From Corella eumyota (taxonomy: Eukaryota; Chordata; Ascidiacea; Phlebobranchia; Corellidae): a DNA stretch of 64,000 nucleotides. The stretch lies in contig OY720101.1 of NCBI GenBank assembly GCA_963082875.1, forward strand, positions 4,960,001 to 5,024,000, read 5' to 3'. This document shows, one piece after another, positions 1 to 11,825 of this stretch (positions are counted from its first letter, which is position 1; each line of letters starts with the position of its first letter). A program made the translations under genes and the position numbers. Under the pieces are notes generated by a model that made no database searches, had not been told where the DNA came from, and worked only from the letters and a program-made list of their open reading frames with translations.

Positions 1-40
1 TGCTCAAATTTTTTTTATAGTAACAACAAAATTAACAAAC

Positions 41-320
41 CCATAGATTGAAATCCGCCGGACTTTTTCTTCTTTCTGTTCATCTGCGTTACGAGCTTTC
101 TTGTGTTCAGCTCCTCCTCAGATTTGTATCCATCATCCAACATTGAGACAATGTCGTTGATGTTTCCTCTAGAAGTTGACTCTTCATTGCAACTGCTCTC
201 TGCATCCGAATCCTGATCCTTAAAAAATTTTGAAGCATCAAGTTTTGTAAAAAAATGTTTGTTTACATTTTTTGTTAAAAAAACAGTTTGGTCAGTTGGT
301 GTTAAAATTTTAACTGTCAC
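41..320 (-). CDS. DDX54: DDX54-like DEAD-box RNA helicase, first coding exon (partial)
   Basis: First coding exon; the rest lies beyond the left edge. The ATG is at 320 and a donor GT follows position 41. The translation is a charged, Ser/Asp/Glu-rich leader of about 93 residues ending in KKKKSGGFQSMG. From memory this matches the stretch just before the Q motif of DDX54/Dbp10, a nucleolar helicase of large-subunit rRNA maturation. The helicase core itself is not visible, so the call rests on this short match. The gene is head-to-head with the C16orf89-like gene at 1027, about 700 bp away. Confidence 0.72.
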
Positions 321-1026
321 CTAAATGATTATTAAATCTACATAATTTGTTTCTAAATATCACAGTATATAACATATTTTAATAGCGTTAAAGTTTACAA
401 CTAAATCTGAATACAAAAATGGAACTACACACGTGCTAAACTGCAAGCATAATTTTTTTCGATTTTACGCTAATAGAAACTAAATTTCACAACATTTAAA
501 TAAATTTATCGTAAAAAGATTAATTATATTTTTATATATTTTATATATTTACCTCATTTTTCAACATATTTTTGCTATTTTGCTCCGTTTCAACTTTTCT
601 TCGAAAAAGTTATCTTAACGTGGAAAAAACCTGTGACGTCACCAGCACATGGTTTTTAACGGGAGTAAACACTTTTTAAAAAAAAAAATAAATTAAAAGT
701 TGCTGCTAAGAATACAATTTTTTTTAAACGGTTTGTTTACATTTTTCTTAACATCTGTTTTACAATAACAAACGTTATCATTGGAATGCATCCCATAATA
801 TGAAGTCAAGTGTTTAGCAACTTATGTAATACGACTAGACAGCTAGATAATATGGTGATTTGAATTTCTTTTTGACAGTTTGGTGTAAAATAAATTAATA
901 TTAAACTCGGATTTTCGAAATTTTGTGCTATACATACTGACATAAATAAATGTCTATTAAGTCAAACGGTAAGAATTTTGTTACTATTACATTATATTTA
1001 GATTCACTCTGTTAGGGTGTCAAACT
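321..1026. other. Divergent intergenic region between DDX54 and C16orf89
   Basis: AT-rich gap between two divergently transcribed genes, so it probably holds both promoters. One perfect TGACGTCA palindrome lies at 634-641. A T/C-rich tract ending in TTAG at about 1016 precedes the ATG at 1027 and could be a splice or trans-splice acceptor. I see no other gene-like structure. Confidence 0.5.
634..641. promoter_or_regulatory. CRE-type palindrome TGACGTCA
   Basis: A perfect 8-bp CREB/ATF-type site in the divergent promoter region, about 313 bp upstream of the DDX54 start codon. The motif is seen directly; binding is inference. It is one of 11 copies counted by eye in the window. Confidence 0.4.
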
Positions 1027-3626
1027 ATGGGTTTAAGCAAAAACGTAGTTGTTATTTTTTTAATTGTATTATTTCGAGTTGTACACTCTGAACTTGACTA
1101 CTTTGCCCAACAAGAAGCGTTTAAAGGAATAAGCAAAGATCATGTTAATATTGATGTAAACATGGAAGATACAGTTCATGCTTTAGAAAAAGTTGTTTTT
1201 TATTTTGGGAAAATAAAGAAAAGAGCGACTGTTGATTTGGCTTTTGGAATGCAAGGGGTTCATGGTAAAATTGCTACTTTAAATTATTTCTAAATAAATG
1301 TGCTCATTTATTTTAGTGTTTAAAATTTTACCTATTATTGTGGCTATATGTAATTGAAAAAGAATTTTCAAGAAAACCTAAACATGAATTATTTAATAAA
1401 ATAATTTTTAAGCCTTTTGGTAAATAATTAATAATGCAAGGTAAATAATTAATAATGCTTTTTATTTGAGGCGAGCTAACGAGGATATTAACAATGGAAA
1501 AGGAAGGAAGATATTCTCTATTGACTTCCCAGGCAAACTTTCTAACTCGACTTAAGGAACTTCATGTTTATACTAAAGAATATATACAAGATTCACTTCC
1601 TTATATTAAGCTAAACAGTAGAGAGTAAGAAATATTTAAAAAATATTCCTATTTGCAAAAGTAAAAATATCATATTATATAAGATTATTACATTATTTTT
1701 ATGAAAATCAAATTTTCACACAACTTACAAATATGTTCTAATATAAGTAGCCTACTATAAATAGTGAATGTATTTTTTAACCTCAATTTTCTGTTGGTTT
1801 CAGATATTATAAAAGTTTTTATACAATAATTAAAAACCCCTGGATGCCCTATGAGCTGCCTCCCCAAGTTACATCAATTAATCGCATTGATATTTTTCCT
1901 AATTTTACTTTGAAAGGTTTGTTAAAAAAACATAAGTGAAACTTATAAAGAAATAATATTTAATTTTGACAAATTTGAAAGATGAAAATGTATTCGGCCA
2001 AACTAAATCCACTAATTTTATTGCCAATTATTTATATAACTCAATGCTGTTTCATTTGTGACCTACAAAAAATAGAAAAATTTAATTTATATATAATACA
2101 CAGCATTGAATGAAGATGAAAGCGATGTATGCATGCAATTATTTCTTGACCCGAATAAAGCCCAATTATGCAACCTTGGCGATTGTTTTAATAAAATGAC
2201 ACAAATGGGAGGAACATTTTACAATCCCACTCACCAAATTTTATGGCTCTTGTTAGGTGAACAGGTAAAGATTTGCACAAATCGAACTTTTAATCTAAAA
2301 GACAAATTAACATTAAAAGTAATTTACTACGTTTTAACAAAAATATGACATGATCTTTTGACAAAGAAAAATAACCTTACTTAAGGCGGGATGTCGCAGC
2401 GTCTTAGAGGAGGAAGGAAGAGAGATGTTTCCTGGAGGACTGGATGAGATGTTAAAAGTAAAATGTGCTGGGGTTGCTCTGGAGATGGAGGCACTGGCAA
2501 AGAAGGAGGTTGCAGAAACGTTCAGAGATGTTTTCTTAGAACAAGGTTACAATTGCTACCTTTGTTATTACAGTTCCCAAAAAACCTAAACACACTTAAA
2601 TTGACTTATCTAATAGTTATCATACACTAATGTTTCACCAATTATTAACCTGTTACTGCTTTATAACACAGACTATGCTTTTCTACCACTTATACTTTGT
2701 TTTTTACTGACTTCTTACCATCTCATTTTTAATAGGTTTTATCTGTGGTAAACTTGGTTTTATGGACGCAGTAAAACCGGCTTATCTGTTATCTGCATTA
2801 AAGTGGCAAAATTTGAACACGGGTTGTTATTCACAATCTCATCAAGATGAAGTGGAAAGGGAAAGCGATGAATCATTAAATGAGTTTATGTTCTGGATAA
2901 ACATGAAAAAGTAGGACACCCAAATTAATTAAATATTTTAAATACCGTATTTGTTGCAACTGCTGAATAATATTGTGATCATATTTTAAATAGCAATAAC
3001 CCTAAACTTTGAGCATACTGTTATACATAACTCAGTAAAGGCTATACCTTTGTAATCATTTTTGTTATTAATGTTTAAAGGGAGGATTGGAGATCAAGAA
3101 ACTTGCTCGTTGACACTTTTTTACCTGGTAATATTTTAAAATATATATTTAAATATAATCTACTACCGGTAATATTACAAACTTTCAAATCAATATTAAC
3201 ATTGTAATTTAAAAAGCTGATACAATATGTTGTATATATATAGTCAATTACTATTACTACACTGGGTTTACTGTTTATCTTGAAAGGTAGATATTTCATG
3301 TGACAAATTGTTGTTTTTTTACAGACAAATGCAGTACCCACATGACTGCAGTAGCTGCCGGTTTTCTCGCTGTATCTTTGCGCTTATTCTTTGACCCGGT
3401 GTACAAACGCTCCCAACTCGACGAATATTTAAAACTAAGTCCTCCACCCCAACTACCCCAAAATAATCCACACGTTTTTCCTAAAATTTTTGCTCTTTGC
3501 TTACTCGTTGGACTGGCTCTGTATTTAAAAAGAAAATACAGAAGGGTATTAAATTTTTTGATTGCACTAACTGATGACCTAAAAGGTAGAATTAAAAATC
3601 TAAAAAAAGTGGATCATGTTGTTTAG
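1027..3626 (+). CDS. C16orf89: C16orf89 (UPF0764) homologue with a C-terminal membrane segment
   Basis: Eight exons: 1027-1264, 1471-1624, 1804-1916, 2104-2264, 2386-2545, 2736-2910, 3081-3127, 3325-3626. Phases agree at each join and give 449 residues. Residues 1-21 form a signal peptide (VVVIFLIVLFRVVHS). Landmarks shared with human C16orf89, a thyroid-enriched protein of unknown function: a SDVC...LC.L.DCF block, a HQ.LWLL block, ICGKLGF, and FLPDKCSTHMTA beside human FPDGCSSHNTA. After this last motif the protein continues about 75 residues, with a Pro-rich spacer and a hydrophobic stretch (IFALCLLVGLALYL) followed by KRKYRR. That suggests a type I membrane anchor, which I do not recall in the human protein. 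The final short exons are the least certain. Confidence 0.85.
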
Positions 3627-4264
3627 AATAAATTATATTACTACCCATTTGTTTTCTAAACTTATTAATATTTTAAGCCATGTCAACTTTTCATTTAATG
3701 TCTAAAAAAAATTATTAAATTTAGTTGTAAAAAATACTAATAATGACTTTTAATATAATAACTTTTTATTGGTTTTAAAAACCTGCCATACCTTTTTTCT
3801 TTTTGTGCTTCATATTTTTAAAGGTAGCTGTCTTATTTAAATTATGTAAAGCTAAAAAACAAACGTTAAACAATTTTTTTTAATTTTGCAATACCCACTG
3901 TGCAAATTATAAAGTGTCTTATTTGTCAATAAGTATAAGCAATTTTTCATGATCTATTTGCAGTATACTTATTTCCTTTCGAATATTTGCCTTAGTAGTA
4001 GGTGTAATAGAAAATTGTATGTTTGTAAAATACTGTATTATGTTACACTGAATTTTTTGTACTTGTACTTATATAGTCGATTTATACTCAGAAGTTATAC
4101 ATGTTTGTTTGTACTTTCTCACATTGTCAATATTCAGTTACTTTACGCACTAAACATTATTTCAAGTGCACGTTACATAAATATATGTGTATTATTATTA
4201 TTGCATTGTATGTCAACCTTATTATTTGTTTTTTATTTCAGATATTTAGGGGAAGAGTGTTAAA
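3627..4264. other. Intergenic region upstream of CEP19
   Basis: AT-rich gap between two same-strand genes. A good acceptor (pyrimidine tract then TTTCAG, ending near 4240) lies 24 bp upstream of the CEP19 ATG with no coding exon before it. This suggests a 5' UTR intron or a spliced-leader acceptor. The 104-codon open frame at 3949-4263 is low complexity and not supported. Confidence 0.45.
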
Positions 4265-5455
4265 ATGTATACTGTAGAAAAGTGCGGTGTTTGTGTGAAA
4301 AAAAAGTTGCTTTGTGTGTTGTATGTTGACCAATCGACAAACCAAAACAGATGTAGAGAAATTCCAGTGAGGAATTTCAAAGAAAACACAAGTAATGTTA
4401 TAATTATTACATAATAAAAATAAACTCTATTTTGAAAATAAATATTATAAAAATTCAAAACAACAGTAAATTAAACATGATATTTATGGGTTGTCTTTTA
4501 TGTTTTGCCTTTTTCACACAAATTACATTTTGATTTAACAGATGTTGCAAGATATGCCGAACAGTTCAAAAAGAACCAACGTCATCAGACTTTGTTATCT
4601 GGGATACCAACGATTCTTATTGAAAAAATGCTTTATATAATACAAGGACATTTACGAGGTATTTTAACATAAACAAAAGTAAATTTAACAACATACCATA
4701 TTACTATAAAAAAAACTTAATGTCAAATTATTAAGCTAAATTATAAACACTTTTATAGTTTAATGACAATTTAAGTTATTGAACAACATCACAAAATGTA
4801 CTTAAAAAAGTTCATGTTTTTAAGGTTTAAGCATAGAAGATGCTAAAAAAGTTGCAATCAGAGAAACCACAATTGACCCAGATACTGACTTAAATAAACT
4901 GGAAAAAGACCAAGTATTTTATTTTATTATCTTTTTGCCTTAAATAATTTTTTTTATTAAAAATTTAAAAGTTTGCTATAAAACGTTATTGAAAAACAAA
5001 CCAAAATTCCTAAAATATTTAAGAAAATAAATGATAACAAAGACCATTGTTACAAAGCTTTATGTTATAAATAATGTTTTTTTACAGATTGATAAAGCAA
5101 AAAAAATCATGGAACAGGATTTTGTTAAGAATCAAATTAAACCAAATGATCCGGAATATGAATACGATATTGAGGTAAAATACAAAATAAATCATTTTTT
5201 ATAAGGATTAAAAACAAGTAAACTAATAACATTTATAAACAAACTAAAAATTTGGCATCAATTGACTATTACTGATCTACAGACAATGTAAATTAAAAAC
5301 TACTTATTGATAAGGCTGTTAAGTCAACTTTTTAACATTAAAGATTTAGTATTAAATCTATTCGTGAAAACTTTGTTTTTAAGGTGGATTATGACCAAGA
5401 AAAACCTATTGAAAGTTGCGGTTGGGATTCAGAAAGCGACCAAGGCGATTTTTAA
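4265..5455 (+). CDS. CEP19: Centrosomal protein 19
   Basis: Five exons: 4265-4391, 4542-4658, 4825-4913, 5088-5174, 5384-5455. All joins keep frame and give 163 residues, about the length of human CEP19. Shared signatures: KCG near the N terminus, PVRNF, AEQ.K.N.RH, RETTIDP..DLNKL, KKIM...F.KNQ, YDIEV and the C-terminal ESCGWDSES. Human CEP19 acts at the mother centriole and ciliary base, where it recruits RABL2 for cilium assembly; that role is family knowledge. The last intron ends just before a conserved VDYDQ segment. Nothing looks broken. Confidence 0.93.
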
Positions 5456-5631
5456 AACTTTTTAATTTTGTTAAAATTGAATAACTTCCATTATGTAGCA
5501 CCTTAAATTTGTTATATTTTATTGATTGTAATTTTCACTGTGTCAAATAGTTTTTAATAAAATAGTTTTCTATAAGAAATGACTTTTTGATTTTCAAATT
5601 AGTGAAAGTTGAACTCGATTTTATGTTGCAG

Positions 5632-7517
5632 AAAAGACAGAAAAAGCTGAAAGTGATTTTAAAGAAAAAATCAAGAAAAATAAGGAAGATAAGATAACTA
5701 AAAACAATAAAGTTAAAGAAATTAATCAAGGGACAAAATTTAAACAAAGCACAATTCAAACCCAAAATAGCCCCAAAGAAATAAACACTCAGGCCAATAA
5801 AATTTCTTATATAGAATCACAACATATTCAAACTAAACCTAATACAAGTTCAATTGTTGTCAGATCAGAATTAAAACAAGGTGCCAATACTTCAAATAAA
5901 CCTATAGAAGTTAAAAAACAAACTGAAAAACTAGAAAAAAAACTTCAATTTCATCAAAGTACTAAAAGCAATCAGACCAAAAAAACAAATTCAAAAAACA
6001 AAAGGTACTTAGACATAGATTTAAGGACCGACCAAAGCACAACAACTATTGCAACTAAATTAAAGCAGGAGACAAATATCAAAAAAGAAACAAAAATCCA
6101 ATCAGAAAAAAATCTGGATACAGAATTAAAAACGGAACAAAGATTTGAATGTGTACTTGAGTTTATAAGCAGAATGAATAAGGACATAAAATTAAGAAAG
6201 CAATTTATTCAAAAAATGGAAAATGATTTCGATATTTGTTCCTTTTTTCAATTGTTATTTAAAATAAAGTTTTTTGATCCTTACAAAACAATATGGTTTC
6301 CAACATGGTTTGGCTTTACATATCTTGAGTTTATGGTATTTTATGAGAAAAACAGAATATTAGCAAGCGCTAAATACAAAATAAAAAGCTCAAAAAAAAG
6401 TTTCTTTCAAAAAGTAATACAGTTGAATATGAAACATGGTATCCTAAACAGCGAACATCGAATTTCTCAATATTCAAATATTGTTTATTTGAAATTAACT
6501 AACAAAAATTACTTAAGTGGAAGTGGAAAAAAAGAAATTCAACAAGATAATGTAGAAAGTGATCAAAATGTTTTGAAGGTGAAACAAAATGATTCAGACA
6601 AAAATAATGTTGTACAAAGTAAAGACAATCTTCTTAACAAAACAAATCTGGAAGATAAACAAACTGATCTAGAAAACAAACATTTTACATCAGAAAGTAA
6701 ACGAGAAATTCTAGAAGGTGAGAATTCTGCTCTAGGAATAGAACAAACCATACCAACAAATCAGCCATTTGTTCGACAAAATGAAGAAACAGTTCTAGAA
6801 AAGAAAAACCTCATTCTAGAATGTGAAACTAAAACTCCAGAAAGTCAACAAATCAGTTTAGAAAGTGAAGACGTAGATCTAAATGATGAACAAAACAATT
6901 CAGAACAGGAAGAAAATGTTCTAGAAAAAGAACAACTCATTTTAGAAAATATACTTGAAGTTCTAGAAAGTGAATACAAAGTTCTAAAACCAAGTGTTTT
7001 AGAAATTAAGAACAAGAATATAGATAGTGAACAAAGTATCACAGAAAATAAACAGAGCCTTACAGAAAATAAATGTACTAATTTAGAAAGCAAACCCACT
7101 TCTGTAGAAGAGAAAGAGAAAAATAAAGTCCTAGAGAGTAAAAAAATTGATTTAGAAACAGAAAATATCATCAGTTCCTTAATACAAGATGAAGATTCGC
7201 TTATTCAAGATACAAGTACTATAAGTGGCGTCTTTATGCCAGAAGAAGTACCAAGCATTGAATTTTTTGAAATGGAAAAAAGTGTGTCACCATCAACACA
7301 AAAAGAACTTTCCAAAATTAGGGAAGAAGAAAAAAAAGAAAGAAAGTTTAAGAATGAATTAACACAAGACAAAAATAAACTTGAAACCAATGAGAATTCA
7401 GATAATTCGGAAAATTATGTGTTTGTTGGTTATAAAATGCTTTTTACATTATGCAACGAAATGCCTGTTGAATTCCTTAATAAAACCATGACTAATAAGA
7501 ACAAAAGATTCTGCTGA
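5632..7517 (+). CDS. Acidic Glu/Asn/Lys-rich orphan protein (start unresolved)
   Basis: An uninterrupted frame of about 628 codons follows a likely acceptor (TGTTGCAG ending at 5631). No in-frame ATG occurs before 6174, so the start lies in an unseen upstream exon or translation begins at 6174 (447 residues). Three parts are visible: a Lys/Gln/Thr-rich segment (5632-6120); a more ordered block rich in Phe, Trp and Lys (about 6120-6520, including WFPTWFGFTYLEF); and a long acidic tract of degenerate LE/ESE/NKQ repeats ending in the more conserved SENYVFVGYKMLFTLCNE. I do not recognise the family. The C-terminal third is duplicated at 11826-12310. A donor at about 7544 and an acceptor near 7675 could add a spliced C-terminal tail in another frame. 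Confidence 0.55.
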
Positions 7518-7544
7518 TTTAAACAGTGATTTTAATGATATAAA

Positions 7545-7663
7545 GGTAATCATTTTTAAACGTAAAAAACTTAAACCTTGAAATATAATTAACACAATTT
7601 ATTGGGTAATCATTTTTAAACGTAAAAAACTTAAACCTTGAAATATAATTAACACAATTTATT
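7545..7663 (+). repeat. 60-bp direct tandem duplication containing a splice donor
   Basis: Two near-identical 60-bp units lie head to tail (7545-7604 and 7605-7663). Each begins GGTAATCATT, so a candidate donor at the end of the acidic gene is duplicated. The identity suggests a recent slip or duplication. The rest of 7518-8082 is AT-rich 3' sequence between the convergent acidic and caspase-like genes. Confidence 0.85.
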
Positions 7664-8082
7664 TTTTATTTTTAGAATACATTTTCTGAGTGACCAAGAT
7701 ATAAGAATTTTCTAAAATTTCTGTTAATTTTTAAGACTGTAATTATTTAATTTTCCATAACTTGTTTCATATTTTGTTTTTATTAAAAGGCGATTGTAAA
7801 AAACTATATATTTTGAGTTGATTTTTTGAGTAAATTGATTAAAACCACAAAAATTTAATAAAAAAATATAAAAAAACTTGATGAAATTAAAATTGCTTGT
7901 AAATAAAGAAATAAAAAACTGTTGACATATTAAAAAACAAAAACAATTGACTGGTATTAACATTTACAAAGCCTGGCAGACTTTGTACAATAAAATCTAA
8001 GGTTAAATAAAATAATCTAATTTGTACAAATAAAATCTAAATTTCTTTTTATATCAATTTAGCTAACCATACTTTTGGTCAA

Positions 8083-11000
8083 TTATAAGTTTTTAAAGAC
8101 TTTAATCAACAAGCCTAAAACAACTACTATAACAAAATAAGCCAAACCAGCACATTTACTGCTAAAAGACCACAGTTGCATCCAGTTACGAGTAGTACAC
8201 TCTTTCCAATCTGTTATTTTAAATAATTATTTTCAACGTACTTTGTTTTAAGTTTGAGTAATATTTAACTGTTAAACAAACAATGTTTAAATTAACCACT
8301 GAAAAATCGATTGTTTAAATTACTAAACCTAGTTTCATTTTTGAGGTATTTTTATGTCTAATAGGCCTATTTATTTGGTGGAATTTAATAACATGTTTTA
8401 CTTATCTAAATTAATAACAGCCAGCAAGGTTGAGCAGTGGTTTAAACCTTTGGCTATCCACTTTAAAGATTTAAAGGACAAATATAAAATAACATGCTAA
8501 ATTTTAAACAAATAAATTAAAAAATAAAATTTATAATAACTTTTATTATTTACCTTTGTATTTTACCAAAAAAAGTTGCCTTCTCAGTGTAGATTGGTAG
8601 GTAGGGACCATTTTGTTGTTCCCAAATGTTAAATTACAAACATGGTTGCACACAATAGCAAGTATTTGGGCCATGTCATAGTTAAGTTCTAAATATAGTA
8701 GGTTGAAAAAGTTAACTTAAATATACAACTTAGAAATATTTTTATAGATTTAACTACAAAATGAAAAGAAAACTCTTATTTTAAATAATAATTATTAGCA
8801 CTGGCGTAAATATATTCACAAATTTACAATTCACAGTACATATTATCCATATTTTTACTTACTTTCCTGCACTATGAACTTATCAATTGCATGAGTCAGA
8901 TGTTTCAAAAATCCACCAACATACGCAACAGTATCTAAACCCACACAGCAAAAATTGATTAAACTTTATTTATGTTTAAGACAGTTTTTTTAAAGATACA
9001 GTCATTACAAAATATTATCAAAATTTACAATATTTTTAACAATTATAGTTATTGAGTTGTTACTATTCTTGGCATCACCACAGGACTTGTTAAAGCATTC
9101 TTAAATACTAACACTTGCTTAGCCCAAATTTATTAAATAAAATATGATCAAAAAATTACTTTTAGATGTAGGATAGCACATCAGTATGTCAGCATTAGCT
9201 GGCAATGAAGAGAAATCTTGCTTAAGAAGATCTGCTCTTGTTTGTGTGTTGTTATGACTGATTTCCTCATCTTCATTTCCACGGCAAATCTAAACATAAA
9301 CCCATGCCTTATTTTAGATTTTCATCCTTATTATAAAAAAAATTAAATAACGTCATAATCAACTTACCTCTGGAATAAATATTTTAGGTTTTCCCATCAA
9401 GTTTTTACATTGTTTGCCCAAGAATGGGTCAATAACAGTGTTTTTAAAATCCATTCTAGCATCCGTAGCCAAAATTGCACCATTTTCACCACCATGGGAC
9501 AAAACAGCTACAATAATCAGAGAACAGCTTTTCCTTATGCTTTCTCTAAAAGCCTCGATTTTCTAAAATTATGATTTTTTTTAAATGGTGTTACTAAACA
9601 TAACATGGAGGTGACAGACAAATGGTCTTTCCAAATTTTTTGAGCCCTGTTTTTTGCATTAGATTAAAAGTTAGTCACGTTATAAAAGCTTGCCTTAACC
9701 TTTAACTTGAACTAAACCAATATGGTATTTAGTTGGCTAATATGGACATAAAACATGATAAACAAAAACACAACCACTGTGGCCAAAATAGCAACTTAAA
9801 TAAACATTGACTTAACTCTTGTATTTGCAGCTAGCCACAAGCAGTATCTAGAAACTGAAAATTAAATAAAATATTAATTTGTAATTTACCTGTATCATTT
9901 CTCCTTGAGATAAATTATTGTGGTACTTGATATTATCTTCAGGGATGCCCAGGTTTTTCAACACCTCTTTAAAATCCAACGCTTCAGTTTCGGAGTTTTT
10001 AATAAACCGGTGTCTTTTCTTTGATACGACATTTTCTAAAATTTCATTAATAAATAAGTAGAAGTAATCTGTTTTAAAAATTAAATATCAAAATTTTATT
10101 GAAAAAAAGAAACCTAGCTGATAACTTCCAACTGAATAAAAGTTCTATGGACTATTAGATAAAGTTGAAAGGGAAAAATACACAACATAATTTAAGAATA
10201 AACTAGTACATCAATTTTTTTACTCAAGTTTTTTATGCATTAAGGATAACAAAACTAATTATTTAAATCAACATTAGATTATGGCAACAGAAAAAATAAA
10301 AATTTAATGATTTAAAATATGCTATGAATATTTCGCATAATTTTATAGACCAAGACTGTGTGTGTTAATACATTTTGCATCTTGTCTTTAATTAAATGTT
10401 TTTATAATTAACTTTATGCAGTTAAAGGCTAGCCTGTGTTTTAAAATTTTCTTACATCTATTTAAATAAGATTGCTATTATTTATAGAATACATAAAAAA
10501 CTGTTTTAATTTTGTTAAGATATAATAACATGTTCTTACTTTTAAATTTGTCGTTGTTTATAATTAAGACCTGAGTAGTCTTTGGATCAACATCATAACT
10601 TTCTGGACATTCAATTACACAATTTTCTGACTTGTTTTTCCTACTACTTTGATAAACTTCTTTTGGTTTATGTACATCTACACAAAAAAAGGACATTAGC
10701 TGTTGGGTATTAAACAATAAGTTTTAGATCATGTGTAGATTAAGGTCCTTCAAACATTTTTGGACAGTAAAAATAGTAGAATGCGAGAACTTTAAAAGTA
10801 ACAATATATATTATTACTAGATATATTGTGAATGTAAAGCTTTTTTTTGTATATATCTTTATCCTCGATGTGGGAAAGTCGACTGCGCGACTTAAACATA
10901 AAGTAACATCAGTTACTCCGACCCAGTCTCGAGTTGCCTGTGGCAGTTTGGGATATTATAGAGATTATAATTGTCCGGTAATTATGCTACTGATAAAGTG

Positions 11001-11479
11001 CTGGCTAAGCAGGAGTTCATACCGTTTATAGCGCCTTACTCAAGGGTGCTACAGCATGAGATCAGTGGGGATTGAACCCACGACCTCATGTGTGGTGTAG
11101 CAAGAGTTCTTATCACTACACCACGCTGCTGGTTCATATATTATAACAAGATAATGAAACTAGATTTAAAGTAAATATTGGGTTAGGGTATATTTCATAA
11201 AACTGTCAAAGTAGGAATAAATTTGGCAAAGACCAAGGAGCTCTATTAGCGTCGCCAGCCAAGTTTATAAAATGCAAAAAGGCCAGAATTTTTATAACTT
11301 TACCCTAATCTTCCCTTGTACATTCTGCAATAATCTTAGTACTACTCGTTTAAACCGGCGGACGACGCTAATAGAGCTCCCTTCTTTAATTTATACAAGG
11401 CAAATTAATCAATACCCAATGAGCAAAATTTAAATAAAAACTCTTTACCCAATTCCCTAGTTGGTATTCTTCGACTCAT
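8083..11479 (-). CDS. Caspase-like protein A, tail-anchored
   Basis: Eight exons: 11479-11449, 10677-10540, 10035-9890, 9562-9368, 9289-9160, 8934-8863, 8688-8554, 8210-8083. Phases agree and give 324 residues. p20-like landmarks: VLIINND, then VLSHGGENG with the catalytic His at about 128, and GKPKIFIPEICRG with the catalytic Cys at about 172. The last is formed across the exon 4/5 join and carries Glu-Ile where caspases have Gln-Ala. In the p10 part CYPTS and VPTYQSTLRRQLF fit, but the canonical YxSWRN...GSWF loop is cut down to YVGGF. The prodomain is about 40 residues with no CARD or DED. Residues about 303-318 are strongly hydrophobic with Lys after them and a six-residue tail, a tail-anchor pattern. 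Intron 1 holds a SINE. Confidence 0.8.
10841..11132 (-). mobile_element. tRNA-derived SINE, family 1, copy 1
   Basis: About 290 bp in intron 1 of caspase-like gene A, in reverse orientation, with its A-tail at 10841-10848. Read on the minus strand it starts CCAGCAGCGTGGTGTAGTG, has an A-box-like segment, then a B box GGTTCAATCCC. A non-tRNA body follows with a CGAGACTGGGTCGGAGTAAC segment. It closely matches the copies at 14442 and 23535. Non-autonomous; it resembles the composite tRNA-type SINEs described in Ciona. Confidence 0.85.
11237..11380. mobile_element. Short inverted-repeat element (MITE-like)
   Basis: A 144-bp segment bounded by inverted repeats beginning GGAGCTCTATTAGCGTCG on the left, with the reverse complement ending CTAATAGAGCTCC on the right. 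There is no coding capacity. I could not find a convincing target duplication, so the class is unknown. It lies in intron 1 of caspase-like gene A. Confidence 0.65.
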
Positions 11480-11825
11480 TTTTATATAGAAATTGGCCTA
11501 ACAAATACTGTAAATCAATTGGTAGGCAAACGAACAAAATGACAACTTAATCAAATGGTTATAATACGTTTATAGATAAATGTTTAACTTTGAATCACCT
11601 GATTACTTTTGGTTCCTCTTTATTTTCCTTCCGGTCTACCTGTTGGCTTCGTTTGCATACTACAAATATTTTACGTAAAAATAGGGGGTTTCCCTAATAC
11701 TCGGGCAAAATAGAAATTCGTTGTAGTTAAAAAAATTACACAAACACTTTTTATATTATTTTATCTTCTTTTTAAATTTAAAACCATACAATATAAAGTT
11801 TGTAAATTAATATTTTACAAAGTTA
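11480..11825. other. Gap between caspase-like gene A and the truncated acidic copy
   Basis: AT-rich, no open frame of note. Upstream of the gene A start codon, so it may include its promoter. The join to the duplicated acidic segment lies at about 11826. Confidence 0.4.

Noticed and set aside
3949-4263. Plus-strand frame of 104 codons before CEP19
   Set aside because: Phe/Leu/Tyr-rich translation typical of AT-rich non-coding DNA; it runs through the CEP19 upstream acceptor.
5535-5765. CEP19 reading through into the acidic ORF as one fused gene
   Set aside because: CEP19 has a normal stop and full family length, and splicing its exon 4 to the acceptor at 5632 leads to a stop in the wrong frame.
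9160-9562. Caspase-like proteins that have lost the catalytic Cys
   Set aside because: The open frame ends GKPKIFIPE and seems to lack it, but an intron lies exactly there; the next exon supplies ICRG (A) or VCRG (B), so the Cys is present.
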